NCBI GenBank assembly: GCA_963716235.1
Contig: CAVQTE010000015.1
Span: 53,424-117,423, forward strand
From: Sva-07 sp963716235
GTDB taxonomy: Bacteria; Actinomycetota; Acidimicrobiia; Acidimicrobiales; Ilumatobacteraceae
Length of the DNA: 64,000 bases
Reading direction: 5' to 3'
Shown: one piece after another, positions 19,729-30,378 of the stretch
Position numbering within the stretch: the first letter of the stretch is position 1
Layout of the letters: each line of letters begins with the position of its first letter
Notes under the pieces: generated by a model
Told to the model about the DNA's origin: nothing
What the model saw: the letters and a program-made list of their open reading frames with translations, nothing else
The model's database searches: none
Translations under genes and position numbers: made by a program

Positions 19729-21104
19729 CCATCAGCTATCTGGTTTTCGACCACTTCTTCTGGCAGGACCTCGATGAACTGGAGAGCCGGCTCGGCTCTG
19801 ACGAACGGCTCATCAGGATTCCGTACCAGCGATGGCATCGAATGGCCCGGAGGTACTTTCCGGGCCGCCGCCTTCGAGGGGCTTCAACAGGCATTCGCCC
19901 CCGAGTTGGATGACGCATGGCACCGTTACCGCCGACGGGTCGATGACGAAGCCGATGGATAACGGCTGCGTACCGGCCGAGCCTGTTCTGTCCTCCCCGA
20001 GCCAAACGTGCTCTTCTACATTCGCCCCTTCATCGAATCATTCCGCCGTCACGGTGTCCGGACCTTCGTTCTCCAGAAGGAGACGACGATTTCTCCGATG
20101 GTCATGGACGAGCATTCGCTCCAAGTGGGCAGGTGGGTCCCCTTCATCAGCGACTTCATGACCGTGTGTAGCGACCGGCACAAGCAGTTCTGGGTCCGAT
20201 CGGGAGTCGATCCCGATCTGGTCGAGGTGACCGGCCAGCCGCGCTTCGACGTGTACGCCCGACGGGAGCCTTCCAGGGAATCGTGCGCGACCCCGACTGC
20301 TGTATCTCTCGTACGACGATTCGGCTTATCTGCCGACCGATGTGGGCATCGCGTTCGACGGCTCGTGGCGTGAACTCCGACGGTCCACCGAACAATGCCT
20401 TGCCGAGGTATCCGACAACTGGGACGTCACGGTCAAAGTGCATCCCCAGCAACCGGCCGCCGACGAATGGCTCGGCCCAGTGGTCGTCCATGCCGACCGG
20501 ATGGCCGACACTCTCGGCAACTGATTCGGACCACCGATGTGGTCCTCGGCTTTCAAACCACCGCGATCTACGAGGCAGCCGTCGCCGGAAAGCCTGTGAT
20601 CTATGCGGCGTGGGGCCCCACGTTCGAGCGTATGCGCTGGAGGCTGATCCCGTTCCATGAGGTACCCGGGCTCGTACACCATGCAACCTCGGTCGAATCC
20701 TTGCGGGAGCTGTTGGGCGGGGACCTACGCCAGCTAACTCCGGCGCCGGGAACGGCGGTCGCTGCGGCCGAGGAGCACATCGGCCCGGTCGACGGGCATG
20801 CCGCGATGCGAGCGTTGACGTCCATGCGCCGTTTCACCTGTGACCGTGCGTGGACCAAGACGAGTCTGTTGGAGGTAGCTCGACGAGCCTGGTATCCCGT
20901 CGCTGCCAGCGGAATCCGCCTGGCTGTGCCGACGGGCCGAAGGGTGCGCCCCCGGTCGGCCGGCCGGATGGAACTCGCCGAGGCCGACCTCCGACAGCGG
21001 TCGGCCGAGTGGCGGTCAGTCGTCTGGACGCGGATCATGGGTGGGCCCGAGCGATCAGCAGGGCGTGTGCAGAGGTCGTGAACCGGCTGGATGTCGCTCT
21101 CTAA
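19725..21104 (+). CDS. Capsule-type glycosyltransferase-like protein (GT-B fold; frameshifted)
   Basis: About 459 residues across at least four shifts. The N-terminus reads TISYLVFDHFFWQDLDELES. Central text NVLFYIRPFIESFRRHGVRTFVLQKETTISP and VCSDRHKQFWVRSGVDPDLVEVTGQPRFDVY is followed by VTVKVHPQQP and TTDVVLGFQTTAIYEAAVAGKPVIYAAWG. This layout (HP motif, then a loop with E.A..G.PVI) is that of capsule polysaccharide and CDP-glycerol-type transferases. The end is either TGA 21081 or TAA 21104; I prefer 21104 because RAISRACAEVVNRLDVAL looks more protein-like. It overlaps the flippase stop and so is translated with it. Substrate unknown. Confidence 0.65.
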
Positions 21105-22879
21105 TCACGTCACGTAACCGCTGACGAATGTCGGATTCTCTTCTGTAACATAGTTGAGACCTGTGAGACGAACGTCGAAATGGGGCAAGTACTCATCGGG
21201 TGAGTAGTTCAAGGTTTCCCACCGATCGGCCATCAGCTCGACTTCGAAGGCACTCACCTTGGGATCCCTCGACAGCGACTCGAAATGGTAGAGCTCGACC
21301 CATGGAGTCCACACCATGCGAAACCCCTTGGCGGCCAGTTTGTTGCAGAAGTCGACGTCGTTGTACGCGTGTGGCAACTCAATGGACAAGCCACCAACCT
21401 GGTCGAATACGTCTCGCCGTATTGCCGCGCAGGCCATCGTGATCCCCGACCGTTCGGCCGACACGGCCAACTCGAATTCCGGACCGAGTCTGACCCCCGA
21501 GTCAGCCCGTGGAAACGTGGCTCGCTCCGTCGCTGAGAAACGGCCCGCGGATTGGATCCGTCCGTCACCGAGCAACAGCTTCGGTCCGACGATCCCCACG
21601 TCAGATTCTCGTAGGTGTCCCAGCAGCTCTTCTATCCAGCCAGGTGATGCCACGAAGCGTGTCATCGTTCAGGAGTATCAAGACGTCACCGCTCGACTTG
21701 ATGACACCTCGATTGATCTTTTCAGAGAAGTTGAACTCCCCGGCGAACGGCACGCACCGCAGTCGGTCCCCGGCAAGTCGTCGAAGATCGTCGACGAGAG
21801 CATCATCAGCGGTGGCCACGTCGTACACCACGACGATCTCGATCTTCAAGTATGACGACCTGTCGAGAAGGCTTCGGACGCAGTTCTCGACGAGCATCGT
21901 GTCGCTGTCCCCACACCCGCTTCACCGGCGCCACTGGTTGGAATGATGATACTCACCAGGGGTCGCTCGAGCAGCTTGCGATCGATTTCGTGTTTGCCAC
22001 ACACTGTCGGTGCGCGTGACCGCATCGATCCCGACGTGATCGAGATGATCCTGGATCACGCTGGGTCGACTCTCGAGTTCGTGACCGCTGCGGGCAGATC
22101 CCCACTGATCGCGGTTGGCTCGTGTGATGAAGAACTTCAGGCATGCGAATCACACGCTCAGCGTGCTCGGACGCCCGCAAGACGAGGTCGTACAGAGCAA
22201 GGTCTCCCAGTTCTGTTCTGAAGCCACCCACCGCTCGGAGCAAGCTCCTGGAAATCACGACGGGAAAGCCGACGAAATCCTGTCCACGCAGGCGCTCCGG
22301 TGACCAAACCGGCTTCCAACTCCTGACCGGAACGCGGCCAGATGGGTTCCCCCGGGTTCCGATTCTGGTATGCGATCACCAGATCTGGTGCATCCTCGAG
22401 GGCTGACCCGATCACGTCAAGCGCATCAGCCCTCAGTGCGTCAGATTCGAGAACGAAGACAACGTGTCCATCTGACTCCTCCAACAACTCTGCCGACTTG
22501 ACCGATCCGATCGGCCTGACCGAGATCATCGGCTGGTCGGGCCGGCACCAGGCAGCTCGCTGCCTGTCGGCCGTCGAAGGAGTGACAACGGGCGGACGAT
22601 CGTGCGTCCCAGGCGCCAAGTGGTCGACTTCCTCATATCACCGAGCTGTTGCTCCAAGTCAGCGTTGACCGTCAGCACGTGCTCCAAATCGCTGACTTTT
22701 CGGGTCTCCTGGTCGAACCGACGACGCTCCGTTTCTACTCGCAACCGGGCTCGCAGTTCGCCCAGCCGCGCCTCAGCTCCGATCAACTCATCGCGTAGAT
22801 GCAAAATCTCGCGTTGCAGCACATCGACCTCGTTCCAGTCGGCCGCGATGGGGTCGCTCGAGCTCGGCTTCTCAGACAT
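21105..22879 (-). CDS. Large GT2 glycosyltransferase with N-terminal coiled coil (frameshifted)
   Basis: About 592 residues. The first ~100 form a coiled coil (VDVLQREILHLRDELIGAEA ... VLTVNADLEQQLG) ending in KSTTWRLGRTIVRPLSLLRR, a motif often found at the N-terminal edge of rhamnan-type GT2 proteins. Later segments in other frames give IIVVYDVA-type text, EFNFSEKINRGVIKSSGDVLILLNDD (the DD metal site), VGIVGPKLLLGDGRIQSAGRF and ELPHAYNDVDFCNKLAAKGFRMVWTPWVELYH, which define an O-antigen-type GT2. At least four shifts interrupt it. It converges on the preceding plus-strand gene, with stops immediately adjacent. Confidence 0.75.
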
Positions 22880-22948
22880 TGGGCAGCCCTCTTGGCACAT
22901 TCGGCATGATAGCTGGCCGATAGCTGCTGCTTCCGATCACTCATCAAC

Positions 22949-24758
22949 CTAAGGGCGCTTCGCGATGCTAACCAGATCAAGGACGACACGACCTCGGGCA
23001 ACTGACAAGAAATCCCGCGGTTGAGCACCTGCTCGTGTTCGCTCAAGGTCCAGCATGCTGCCTTCCTTCGATGAGCCCACCAATCGGAACGACCCGTGAA
23101 GTCGGTACCGGTTGGGTGATGCGATCCACAGTCGATGGCCAATCCGTGCAGACGATACGTACTCATGAAGACTCGGTGTTGTTGAGGCGCTACCGGTCTG
23201 AACGAGCACAACGCCATCGGGGCCCACGAGAGAACACGCCACCTCCGTAGGAGAGCACCCGGCCTGACTGTCAATCAGCACGACGTCGAACGAGACCCCG
23301 AGGTCTCTGACCGATCGCACGCAGGAAGGTTCTTCGATCCCGTTCTCGAGCGAGTCGCCTGCGTCCGCCGCGCGGCAACATGGAAGATTCACGGACGTGA
23401 GCGGGTTCGAATCGAACATGTCCGCCATCGTTCGCCCGATGGACGGGTCACGATTCAGCAGAGTCCCGAGTTGCAGGGATCCGTCCTCGGCAGGGCTCGA
23501 GCGAAAGCTGAGCCAATTCGTCTCGAGCCCTGCGTTCGTGAGGAACTGCACGATCGCCACCGCACGTTCGTCAGCGCCCCAGCTCAACCACTCGCAACGG
23601 TCGTTGGTACCGCCGCGTGAGGGCAACGAGAACGAACAGGAGGACCTCACCGTCCAACCGGGTCAGTGTCGGCACTGGTGAACCGACTTGGTAGCTGGTA
23701 CCAGCTCGAGTCGATCGAAGCGCCGCATCGACGAACCGATCGTCGAGCAGGCGTCTGTGCGCCGAATGAGATCTGGTCGACTCCTCACTGACGTGGTGAT
23801 CTGGTCGTTGGCTGTCCCGATTTGGTGACGTCGTGAGGTAGATGGATGCGATGACAGGGAGCGGCCACGGAGTCGTGAGCTCCGCGAAGGTCGAGAAGGA
23901 AGCGCCAATCGTCGACTCCTCGAACTCCTGCCGTGTGTTGCACAGAGAGTCCAGCTCGGTGAGCGATCACGCCCGCGTCGATGAAGTTGCTTTCTGCGAG
24001 TCGAACTTCGTCATATGGCTCAAACAGAACGAACGGTTGGGAATCGGCGCCGCCCTCGAGTCGTAGCTGGGCGCCGTAGACAACGTCGACCGCCTCGTTG
24101 CGGCCAAGGAACTCGGCAACGGCGCGGAGCCATCCACGACCCATGAGGTTGTCGTCGTCGAGGTATGCCAGGACCTGACCATTCGCCTCGAGGAGCGCTC
24201 GCTGCCGAGCAGCGGCGCAACCGCTGCCATCTGCTTTGATCAGTCTGATCCTGGTGTCGCTGGCCTCAAGCGAGCGGACAAACGAAGCGGTGTCGTCGCT
24301 ACTGGCGTCGTCGACAACGATCGCCTCCCACTTCTCGTACGTCTGTTGTTGCAGCGACTGCAGCGCCCGCTCGAGGAGTGTCCGTCGGTTCCGAGTGGGC
24401 ATGACGACCGAGATCAAGGGCTCACCAATAACCGGGGCCGTCTCGCTCCAGGTTGGGTACCACATCAGGTCCGAAAGCAACTGCCCCCGGCCGCGATACT
24501 CCTGTTCGAACGCGCCCATTCTGTTCACCGCGCGGTCGAAGAGGGTCTCAGCATTTCGTGTTGTGTCCCTTGCGACGACCCTGAGGTCGTCCTGAAGCTT
24601 CGCGATGAGTCTCTGCTCGGGTGCTCCATCGCCGTGGCGAGGTCGATGTGGATTCGGGACAGCCGTGTGATCTCGTCGACCAGTTCCAGTTGCGTCGGCA
24701 CGACCAGAGACGACGTGCTCTGCTCGTATTCGCTCATTCCGTCGTCGGAATAGACCAT
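22949..24758 (-). CDS. GT2 glycosyltransferase fused to a SAM-binding domain (frameshifted)
   Basis: About 603 residues. After a short helical N-terminus, LISVVMPTRNRRTLLERALQ, AIVVDDASSDDTASFV and VLAYLDDDNLMGRGWL form a GT2 domain (residues ~95-320). A linker in another frame leads to RPLRVVELG (SAM motif I) with ADERAVAIVQFL, FDVVLIDSQAGCSPTEVACSLVGPDGVVLVQTG and DFLSVARGRVVLDLVS. That second part resembles a Methyltransf_24-like fold of about 220 residues. The two are joined by shifts near 23800 and 23590, so the fusion rests on frame repair and could alternatively be two adjacent genes. It lies 70 bp upstream of the preceding GT2 gene in the same orientation. Divergent from gmd. Confidence 0.68.
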
Positions 24759-24865
24759 CGCTACGTGAGCGTACCCTGCCGAGGTGGGGTCACCGGCTCA
24801 ACTGAGCGGTCACGAAACCCGGTCGGTTCGGGGAGGCGTCGTTCGGTGCTGGCCGTAGACTCGCC

Positions 24866-24871
24866 TGCCTT
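24866..24871 (+). promoter_or_regulatory. Region of a possible leaderless gmd promoter
   Basis: The hexamer TAGACT lies about 10 bases before ATG 24872, in the 113-bp gap shared with the divergent glycosyltransferase. The close spacing suggests a leaderless transcript. The exact -10 position is uncertain by a few bases, and no -35 is obvious. Confidence 0.25.
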
Positions 24872-25855
24872 ATGCCCAAGCGTTTGTCACCGGTATCACT
24901 GGCCAGGATGGTCAGCATCTGGCGGAGTTCCTGCATGGTCAGGGCTATGAGGTGTTCGGGATGGTGAAGGGTCAGAACAATCCTCGGGTGGAGGCGTTGC
25001 ACGACGAGATGCCGTTCGTCGAGTTGGTGTCGGGGATCTGGCGGATCTGCCGTCGATCGTGTCGGCGATGGAGTCGTGTCAGCCGGATGAGGTGTACAAC
25101 TTGGGGGCGATCAGCTTTGTGGCCTTGTCGTTCTCGCAGGCGGAGTTGACAGCGAACATCACCGGGTTGGGTGTGTTGCGATGTTGGAGGCGGTGCGGAG
25201 GTGGCGGCAGCCAGAACAATCCGATCCGGTTCTATCAGGCGTCGAGTTCGGAGATGTTCGGGCAGGTGCGTGAGACGCCGCAGACCGAGTTGACGCCGTT
25301 CCATGCCCGTTCGCCGTACGGGTGTGCGAAGGTGTTCGGTCACGACATCGTGGTGAACTATCGCGAGTCCTACGGGCTGCATGCCAGTTCGGGGATTCTG
25401 TTCAATCATGAGGGGCCGGCGGGGGTTGGAGTTCGTGACGCGGAAGGTGACGAACGCGGCGGCGCGGACAAGTTGGGGTTGCAGGACGAGGTCGTGTTGG
25501 GAATCTGGATTCGAAGCGTGATTGGGGGTATGCGGGGATTATGTGAAGGGGATGTGGATGATGTTGCAGCACGATTCCCCTGACGATTACGTGTTGGCCA
25601 CCGGGGAGACCCATTCGATCGAGGATCTGGTGCAACGGGCGTTCGCCGAGGTGGGCATCGAGAACTGGCGTGACCATGTGCGTCAGGATCCCAAGTTCCT
25701 GCGTCCGGCCGAGGTCGATCTGTTGATCGGTGATCCCACCAAGGCGCGCCGACTCGGCTGGAAACCCAAAGTCGACTTCGCGACCTCGTCAAGATGATGG
25801 TCGACCACGACCTCAACGCGAAGCCACCAAAGCCGGCATCCCTATTCCCACCTGA
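24872..25855 (+). CDS. gmd: GDP-mannose 4,6-dehydratase (frameshifted)
   Basis: About 328 residues in many frame pieces. ITGQDGQHLAEFLHGQGYEV is the NADP(H)-binding start; later PDEVYNLGAISFVALSF, FYQASSSEMFGQV, ARSPYGCAKVFGHDIVVNYRESYG (YxxxK) and the C-terminal DDYVLATGETHSIEDLV and PAEVDLLIGDPTKARRLGW are diagnostic. The enzyme makes GDP-4-keto-6-deoxy-D-mannose. No Fcl (fucose synthase) or Rmd partner is seen in the window, so the end product is unknown. The last codons read KAGIPIPT then TGA at 25853 if one base is restored near 25820. Codon use (TTG, GTG, GGG) differs visibly from its neighbours. It is followed by galE 12 bases later. Confidence 0.9.
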
Positions 25856-25867
25856 GGAGCACGAAGC

Positions 25868-26835
25868 ATGTCGATTCTCGTCACCGGCGGTGCTGGCTAC
25901 ATCGGCTCGCACACCGTTCGAGCGTTGCGGGACTCGGCCGCGATGTCGTCGTGCTGGACTCACTCGAGTTCGGCGTCGCCGATTCGGTGATCAACGCTCC
26001 GCTCATCGTGGGGAACATCACCGACAATGACCTCGTTAGAGCCATTGTGCCGAGCACGGCGTCACTCAGGTGGTGCACTTCGCCGCCTACAAGTCGGTTG
26101 GCGAGTCGATGGAGAAGCCGGGCCGATACTGGCGGAACAACGTTGCGGGTACGGTCGAGTTGATCGAGGCCTGCCTCGCCGCCGATGTCCGCGACATCGT
26201 CTTTTCGTCGTCGTGCTCGGTGTACGGCACACCCGACCAGGTTCCGGTCACCGAGACCGCTGCCATAGCTCCCGAAAGTGTCTATGCCGAGAGCAAGGCG
26301 ATGGTCGAACGGATTCTGCGGTTGGTATGGCACCACCCACGGCGTGCGTGCGGTGAGCCTCCGCTACTTCAATGCTGCCGGTGCCAGCTTCGATGGACGC
26401 ATCGGCGAGGACTGGACATACAGCATCAACCTGATCCCGCTCGTCATGAAGGCCGTGCTCCTCGGCGACAGGCGGCTTCAGATCTTCGGTGATGACTACG
26501 ACACTCCCGATGGCACGTGCATCCGTGACTACATCCACGTCGACGACCTCGCCGACGCCCATGTCAAGTCGCTTGCATATCTGACTGCCGGTGGTGGGAC
26601 CGTCGCGGTGAACGTCGGCACGGGAAATGGGTCGTCCGTACTCGACGTCATCAGGGCGACCGAGGCCATCACCGGCCGCGCCGTGCCATACGACGTGGTC
26701 GACCGACGGGCCGGAGATCCGGTCTCGACCTTCGCTGACCCCACCTTTGCGGAGTCGACGCTCGGCTGGCGGGCCCGCAACGGTCTCGACGAGATCATTC
26801 GAACCGCCTACAACTGGCATCGCAGCCAAGACTGA
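25868..26835 (+). CDS. galE: UDP-glucose 4-epimerase (frameshifted)
   Basis: About 323 residues, from SILVTGGAGYIGSHTVRAL to RTAYNWHRSQD. VVHFAAYKSVGESM, FSSSCSVYG and SVYAESKAMVERIL (YxxxK), SLRYFNAAGA and GTCIRDYIHVDDLADAHV are typical GalE motifs. Three to four shifts occur; two are cleanly repaired by restoring one G (GGG near 25934 and GG near 26053). The family interconverts UDP-Glc and UDP-Gal (or GlcNAc/GalNAc). It follows gmd by 12 bases and is likely co-transcribed. A short, nearly identical piece of this gene recurs at 38708-38776. Confidence 0.92.
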
Positions 26836-26880
26836 TGCAGTCGGCAACAGTCGGCAGGTAGTCAGTCGAGACGACGAACC

Positions 26881-28454
26881 GTGACGAAGCCGCCTCCGAC
26901 CTACTTCGACCTATCCGTCGTCCTGAACGTCCACGACGACGCCATCCACCTGTGGCGAACCCTGCTCTCCACCGAAGAGGCAGCTCGCTATGCGCGCCAG
27001 CTCGGCGCGGGTGGAGCTGGTCGTGGTGCTCGACCGACCGACGCGGCAGGCCGTCGACCTGGTCGACCAGTACGAGCCCTCGGCGTTCGATGGTTACCTC
27101 CGCGTACTCGTCGACCACGGCTCACTCGGCCGCTCCCGAAACGCCGGCGTCGACGCAGCGCGGGCGCCTACATCGCCTTGTGCGATTCCGACGACCTGAT
27201 CTCGTTCAACGGCTTCGCTGCTGCGCTGGAGTCGGTCCAGGGGCTGCCGCAGGCTGTGGTCGTCCCCGAGTACGTCTTCACCTTCGGCGACGTCTTCGGG
27301 ATCACCCGATACACAAGGTCCGACATCATGACTCCGATGCAGATGATGAACGGAAACCAGTACACCTCCCGCATCGTCGCACCTCGGGAGTTGTTGTCGC
27401 GGGTACCGATTGCCGATGTCCCGCTCGACTCGGGATACGCATACGAGGATTGGCACCACAACTGCGAACTCTCGCGGCCGGCACTCACTTCGTCATGGCC
27501 CGCAACTCGATTCTCTTCTACCGCCGACGCGCTCGCAGCCTGTCGGCGGGCTCGTGGCAGACCTCCACACAACAGATACTGCCAAGCAGACTGTTCGAGC
27601 CAAGCACCTATCTCGAGTCAACGGACTCGGCACGCTCAACCGCCGAGCATGACGACCTCGACGCCCTCGACCAGACCGTCCACTTCACTCGGAGCGAACT
27701 CTGCCGGGAACTCGTGCACGCGGCGAACCAGATCGACCCTGCCTTACGAATCACACGGTACGAGACCGCTCCCTGGATGGACCTCCGGACTTCTCCCGCG
27801 CACATGGGAGTGGCGTACCGCAGGTTCTGCGAAGCAGTCGGCAGCAGCGGGGCGACGTTCACCGACGTGGTGTTTGCCCCAGCCCAAGCCGGACGACGCG
27901 GCGCCGAGTGGATCTGCAGAGTGCTTCGTGGACTCGCCGAACTCCAACCGGAAGCTCGGCCCCTCGTGCGACCGAGGACTCCGCGGACCTGATGCCGTGG
28001 CTGGACCTCCTTCCCCATGATTCCTCGCGTGGCGATGCGTGACCTGCACCCGTCGGTCACGGTCGACGAGATGGACGTTCTCGCCCTGAAAGCCATCCAG
28101 GCCACCGGTGCACGGGCCCGCATCCATCTCGGTCGTTCGCGGTTCGGTGCGCGCTTCTGGCGAGCGTTTGGTGTGCTGCTCTCCGACCATCAGGTCATCC
28201 TTCACAGACTCGACGCCGCGAGCGAGGTCGTCGACCGACGGGAGTTCATCGTCGATGACGACGTCGATCTGATCTCGAACTGTCTCGACACGATTCAGGT
28301 GATTCTCGCATCCTCCGTACATGTCAGGGACCGCGATCGCCTTCGCTTCCGTACCGCTGAGGACAAATGGCACGTTCTGGATGGGACCGGGGAGACTTCA
28401 ACCGTCACGGATTCGTCGGAACTCGAGAGGATTCTTCATGGTGACAGAGGCTGA
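26881..28454 (+). CDS. GT2 glycosyltransferase with long C-terminal domain (frameshifted)
   Basis: About 524 residues. GTG start. FDLSVVLNVHDDAIHLWRTL opens a GT2 domain; ELVVVLDRPTRQAVDLVDQ, SLGRSRNAGVDAA and AYIALCDSDDLIS (DSDD metal site) follow in other frames, then SGYAYEDWHHNCEL near the ED motif. The second half (ITRYETAPWMD to the end near 28454) is a long domain of about 250 residues that resembles the part found in multi-domain GT2 proteins acting with a lipid or protein carrier; it ends in ILHGDRG. At least five shifts. The end overlaps the next ATG at 28438. Sugar specificity unknown. Confidence 0.7.
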
Positions 28455-28833
28455 GCACGATGAACTGCTGCGCCAGCAGCAACTGGACCGCCAACAACTT
28501 CTGTTGTATACAACCCGACTGGCTCAGCTCAACGAGGAGATCCAGGCGTACGCGGTTCGAGTACAGGCGATCGAGGCTCGACACCGGGCAGAAATGTCGG
28601 AGGTCTCGGCACGACTCATCCTTCAGGTCATCGAGCTCCGGACGTGGAAAGCGCAGGTCGAGACTTCACGAGCGCATCGCCTTGCCGCGACAATGCTTTC
28701 GTTGTATCGCGTACCGATGGTTGGGTCACTACTGCTCGCCATTCGACGAACTGTCCTGCGCCTCCGCTCGAACGCCCAACGTTCCGTAGGCGTCAGCGAC
28801 GACCGCCCCGAGGAGACCCAGCTCAGCGGCTGA
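28438..28833 (+). CDS. Small coiled-coil protein with a C-terminal hydrophobic segment
   Basis: An intact 131-residue protein. Residues ~5-75 are strongly helical and heptad-like (LRQQQLDRQQLLLYTTRLAQ, then VSARLILQVIELRTWKAQVE), followed by a LAATMLSLYRVPMVGSLLLA stretch that could be a membrane helix or amphipathic anchor. I do not recognise a family. It overlaps the end of the preceding GT2 by 17 bases. Coiled coils of this kind often precede or separate from GT2 domains here (compare 21105-22879), so it may be a scaffold or chain-length partner. It converges on the next minus-strand GT2 (10-bp overlap). Confidence 0.6.
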   Translation: MVTEAEHDELLRQQQLDRQQLLLYTTRLAQLNEEIQAYAVRVQAIEARHRAEMSEVSARLILQVIELRTWKAQVETSRAHRLAATMLSLYRVPMVGSLLLAIRRTVLRLRSNAQRSVGVSDDRPEETQLSG

Positions 28834-29835
28834 CACGGTCGAGCCAGTAGGGCGGAGGACACCCTGCGCCCGAGCAAGCTCGAGCAAACCGACAACCGGA
28901 ACCAGAAATTCTCGCGAAGAACTTCTCGACGAGGTCGGATGGCTCCGCCCATCGAGTCAGCGTTGGAAGTATCTGATCGAGGATCAAGCTCAGGCTCTTC
29001 ACATTGGCCAGGAGGGCATCCGCATCGGCGCGAACAGTGAGACTCGCCGGGCGTCGAAGATATCGATAGTTGGGATCTGGCACGTGGGCGAAACGGTCGA
29101 CCCGGTTGATCAGATTGAACAGGGTGACGAGGTCCTCTCCGTAGTCCACCCGATGAGCACTCTGGTCTTCGTACACAGACCGGAGGAGTTCGGTCTTCAC
29201 GAGCTTGTTGCAGAGACTGTTGGACATCCTGCCGGCAAGCATCGCTCGTCTGACCTGGTCCGCCCGCAGGTCATGCTGATCACCTCCCCTGTTCTCACAC
29301 CAGCTCGTCCCATCTACCTCGTGCCAGAAGATTGCGCACTGCACCAGATCTGCGGAGTACCGCACCGCAGCACTGTGCAACACCTCGAGGAAATGGTTAT
29401 CCACCTCGTCGTCAGAATCCACAAAGCTGACATATCCACCCGTCGCAGCTCGGACGCCCGTACGCGCGCCTGAATGAGGCCAAGGTTCTGGCCGTGGCGA
29501 ATCATTGTCACCCGTCCGTCACCGGCAGCACGCACGATCTCAGCTACGCCGCCACACGGCGATGCGTCATCCACGACGATGATTTCGAAATCGGTGAACG
29601 TCTGGCGCAACAGCGAGGAAAGGCAGCCCTCGAAGTACTTCTCGGTTCGGTACAGCCGGAACCACGACCGAGACCAGCGGCCTCGCGGGGCTATCGGCAG
29701 ACGGGCCCGAGCGGCGGGACGGTGACCGCAGCCGCTGTTCCGGATTGCGTGCTCGGGTAGCGCGGCCGCTCGCAACGTTCGTCACCGACGGGGCGAGACG
29801 TGGTTCGGGCACCGCATCTTGGTCCTCTCGCTCAC
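28823..29835 (-). CDS. GT2 glycosyltransferase (frameshifted, start uncertain)
   Basis: About 335 residues. PARPLVSVVVP, YRTEKYFEGCLSSLLRQTFTDF and IIVVDDASPCGG define the GT2 N-terminus; VSFVDSDDEVDNHFLEVL carries the DSDD metal site; RAMLAGRMSNSLCNKLVKTELL and DYGEDLVTLFNLINRVDR are the usual acceptor-side helices. Shifts occur near 29655 and 29420. The start is unclear: GTG 29835 is one candidate, and the first ~50 residues are poorly resolved. The end overlaps the convergent small coiled-coil gene. Confidence 0.72.
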
Positions 29836-29900
29836 GGTTCGAAGCGTAGCCTCGTATCGAGGCGGCGAACATGCCAAGAGGAGAAGGATGATGTCAGCCC

Positions 29901-30365
29901 TCACGACGACAGAGCCTCCAACCAAGCCAGGGCGGTTCGCAACCTTGTTGACGCGCACGCCGTGTCCTCCTCGTTGCCAGACTTCGAACAACCGGAAACG
30001 TAGGAACCCGGCGCGTGCGCCCAGACCACACCAACACGGGCGCCTCGCCCACCCACGACAGCGTCAGTTGAGCCGAGAATCGGCCTCGCGCCAAAGGTGT
30101 TCGTCAAGATCGCCTCGGGTATCGCCAAGCGTTGCGACGTGCGAATCGATGTCTTCCTGACTGAGAGGGGCCAGGGCGCGAACAAGAACTCCAGTTCGGC
30201 GGCATCCGTCAACACACCGTGCCCAGGGGCCGGCCAACGTGCCGACGCGAGTTGTTCTCGGAGACCTTGGATCTCTTGGCGAAGCGACTCGACGTAACCC
30301 TCTAGCTCCAGATACTTCGAGTGGCTATGTTCAGTTCTGTTCTGGGGACCGCGCCTGAGCCACAT
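29901..30365 (-). CDS. Hypothetical protein with coiled coil
   Basis: An open frame of 154 residues from ATG 30365. Residues 15-40 are a plausible coiled coil (KYLELEGYVESLRQEIQGLR). The remainder (ILTNTFGARPILGSTDAVVG and beyond) has no recognised motif and may be out of frame after a shift. It sits 13 bases after the stop of the gene starting at 31242, so they could be one operon. Given how common shifts are here, the true C-terminus is uncertain. Confidence 0.4.
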   Translation of the reverse strand: MWLRRGPQNRTEHSHSKYLELEGYVESLRQEIQGLREQLASARWPAPGHGVLTDAAELEFLFAPWPLSVRKTSIRTSQRLAIPEAILTNTFGARPILGSTDAVVGGRGARVGVVWAHAPGSYVSGCSKSGNEEDTACASTRLRTALAWLEALSS

Positions 30366-30378
30366 GGACTCGCCTTCC

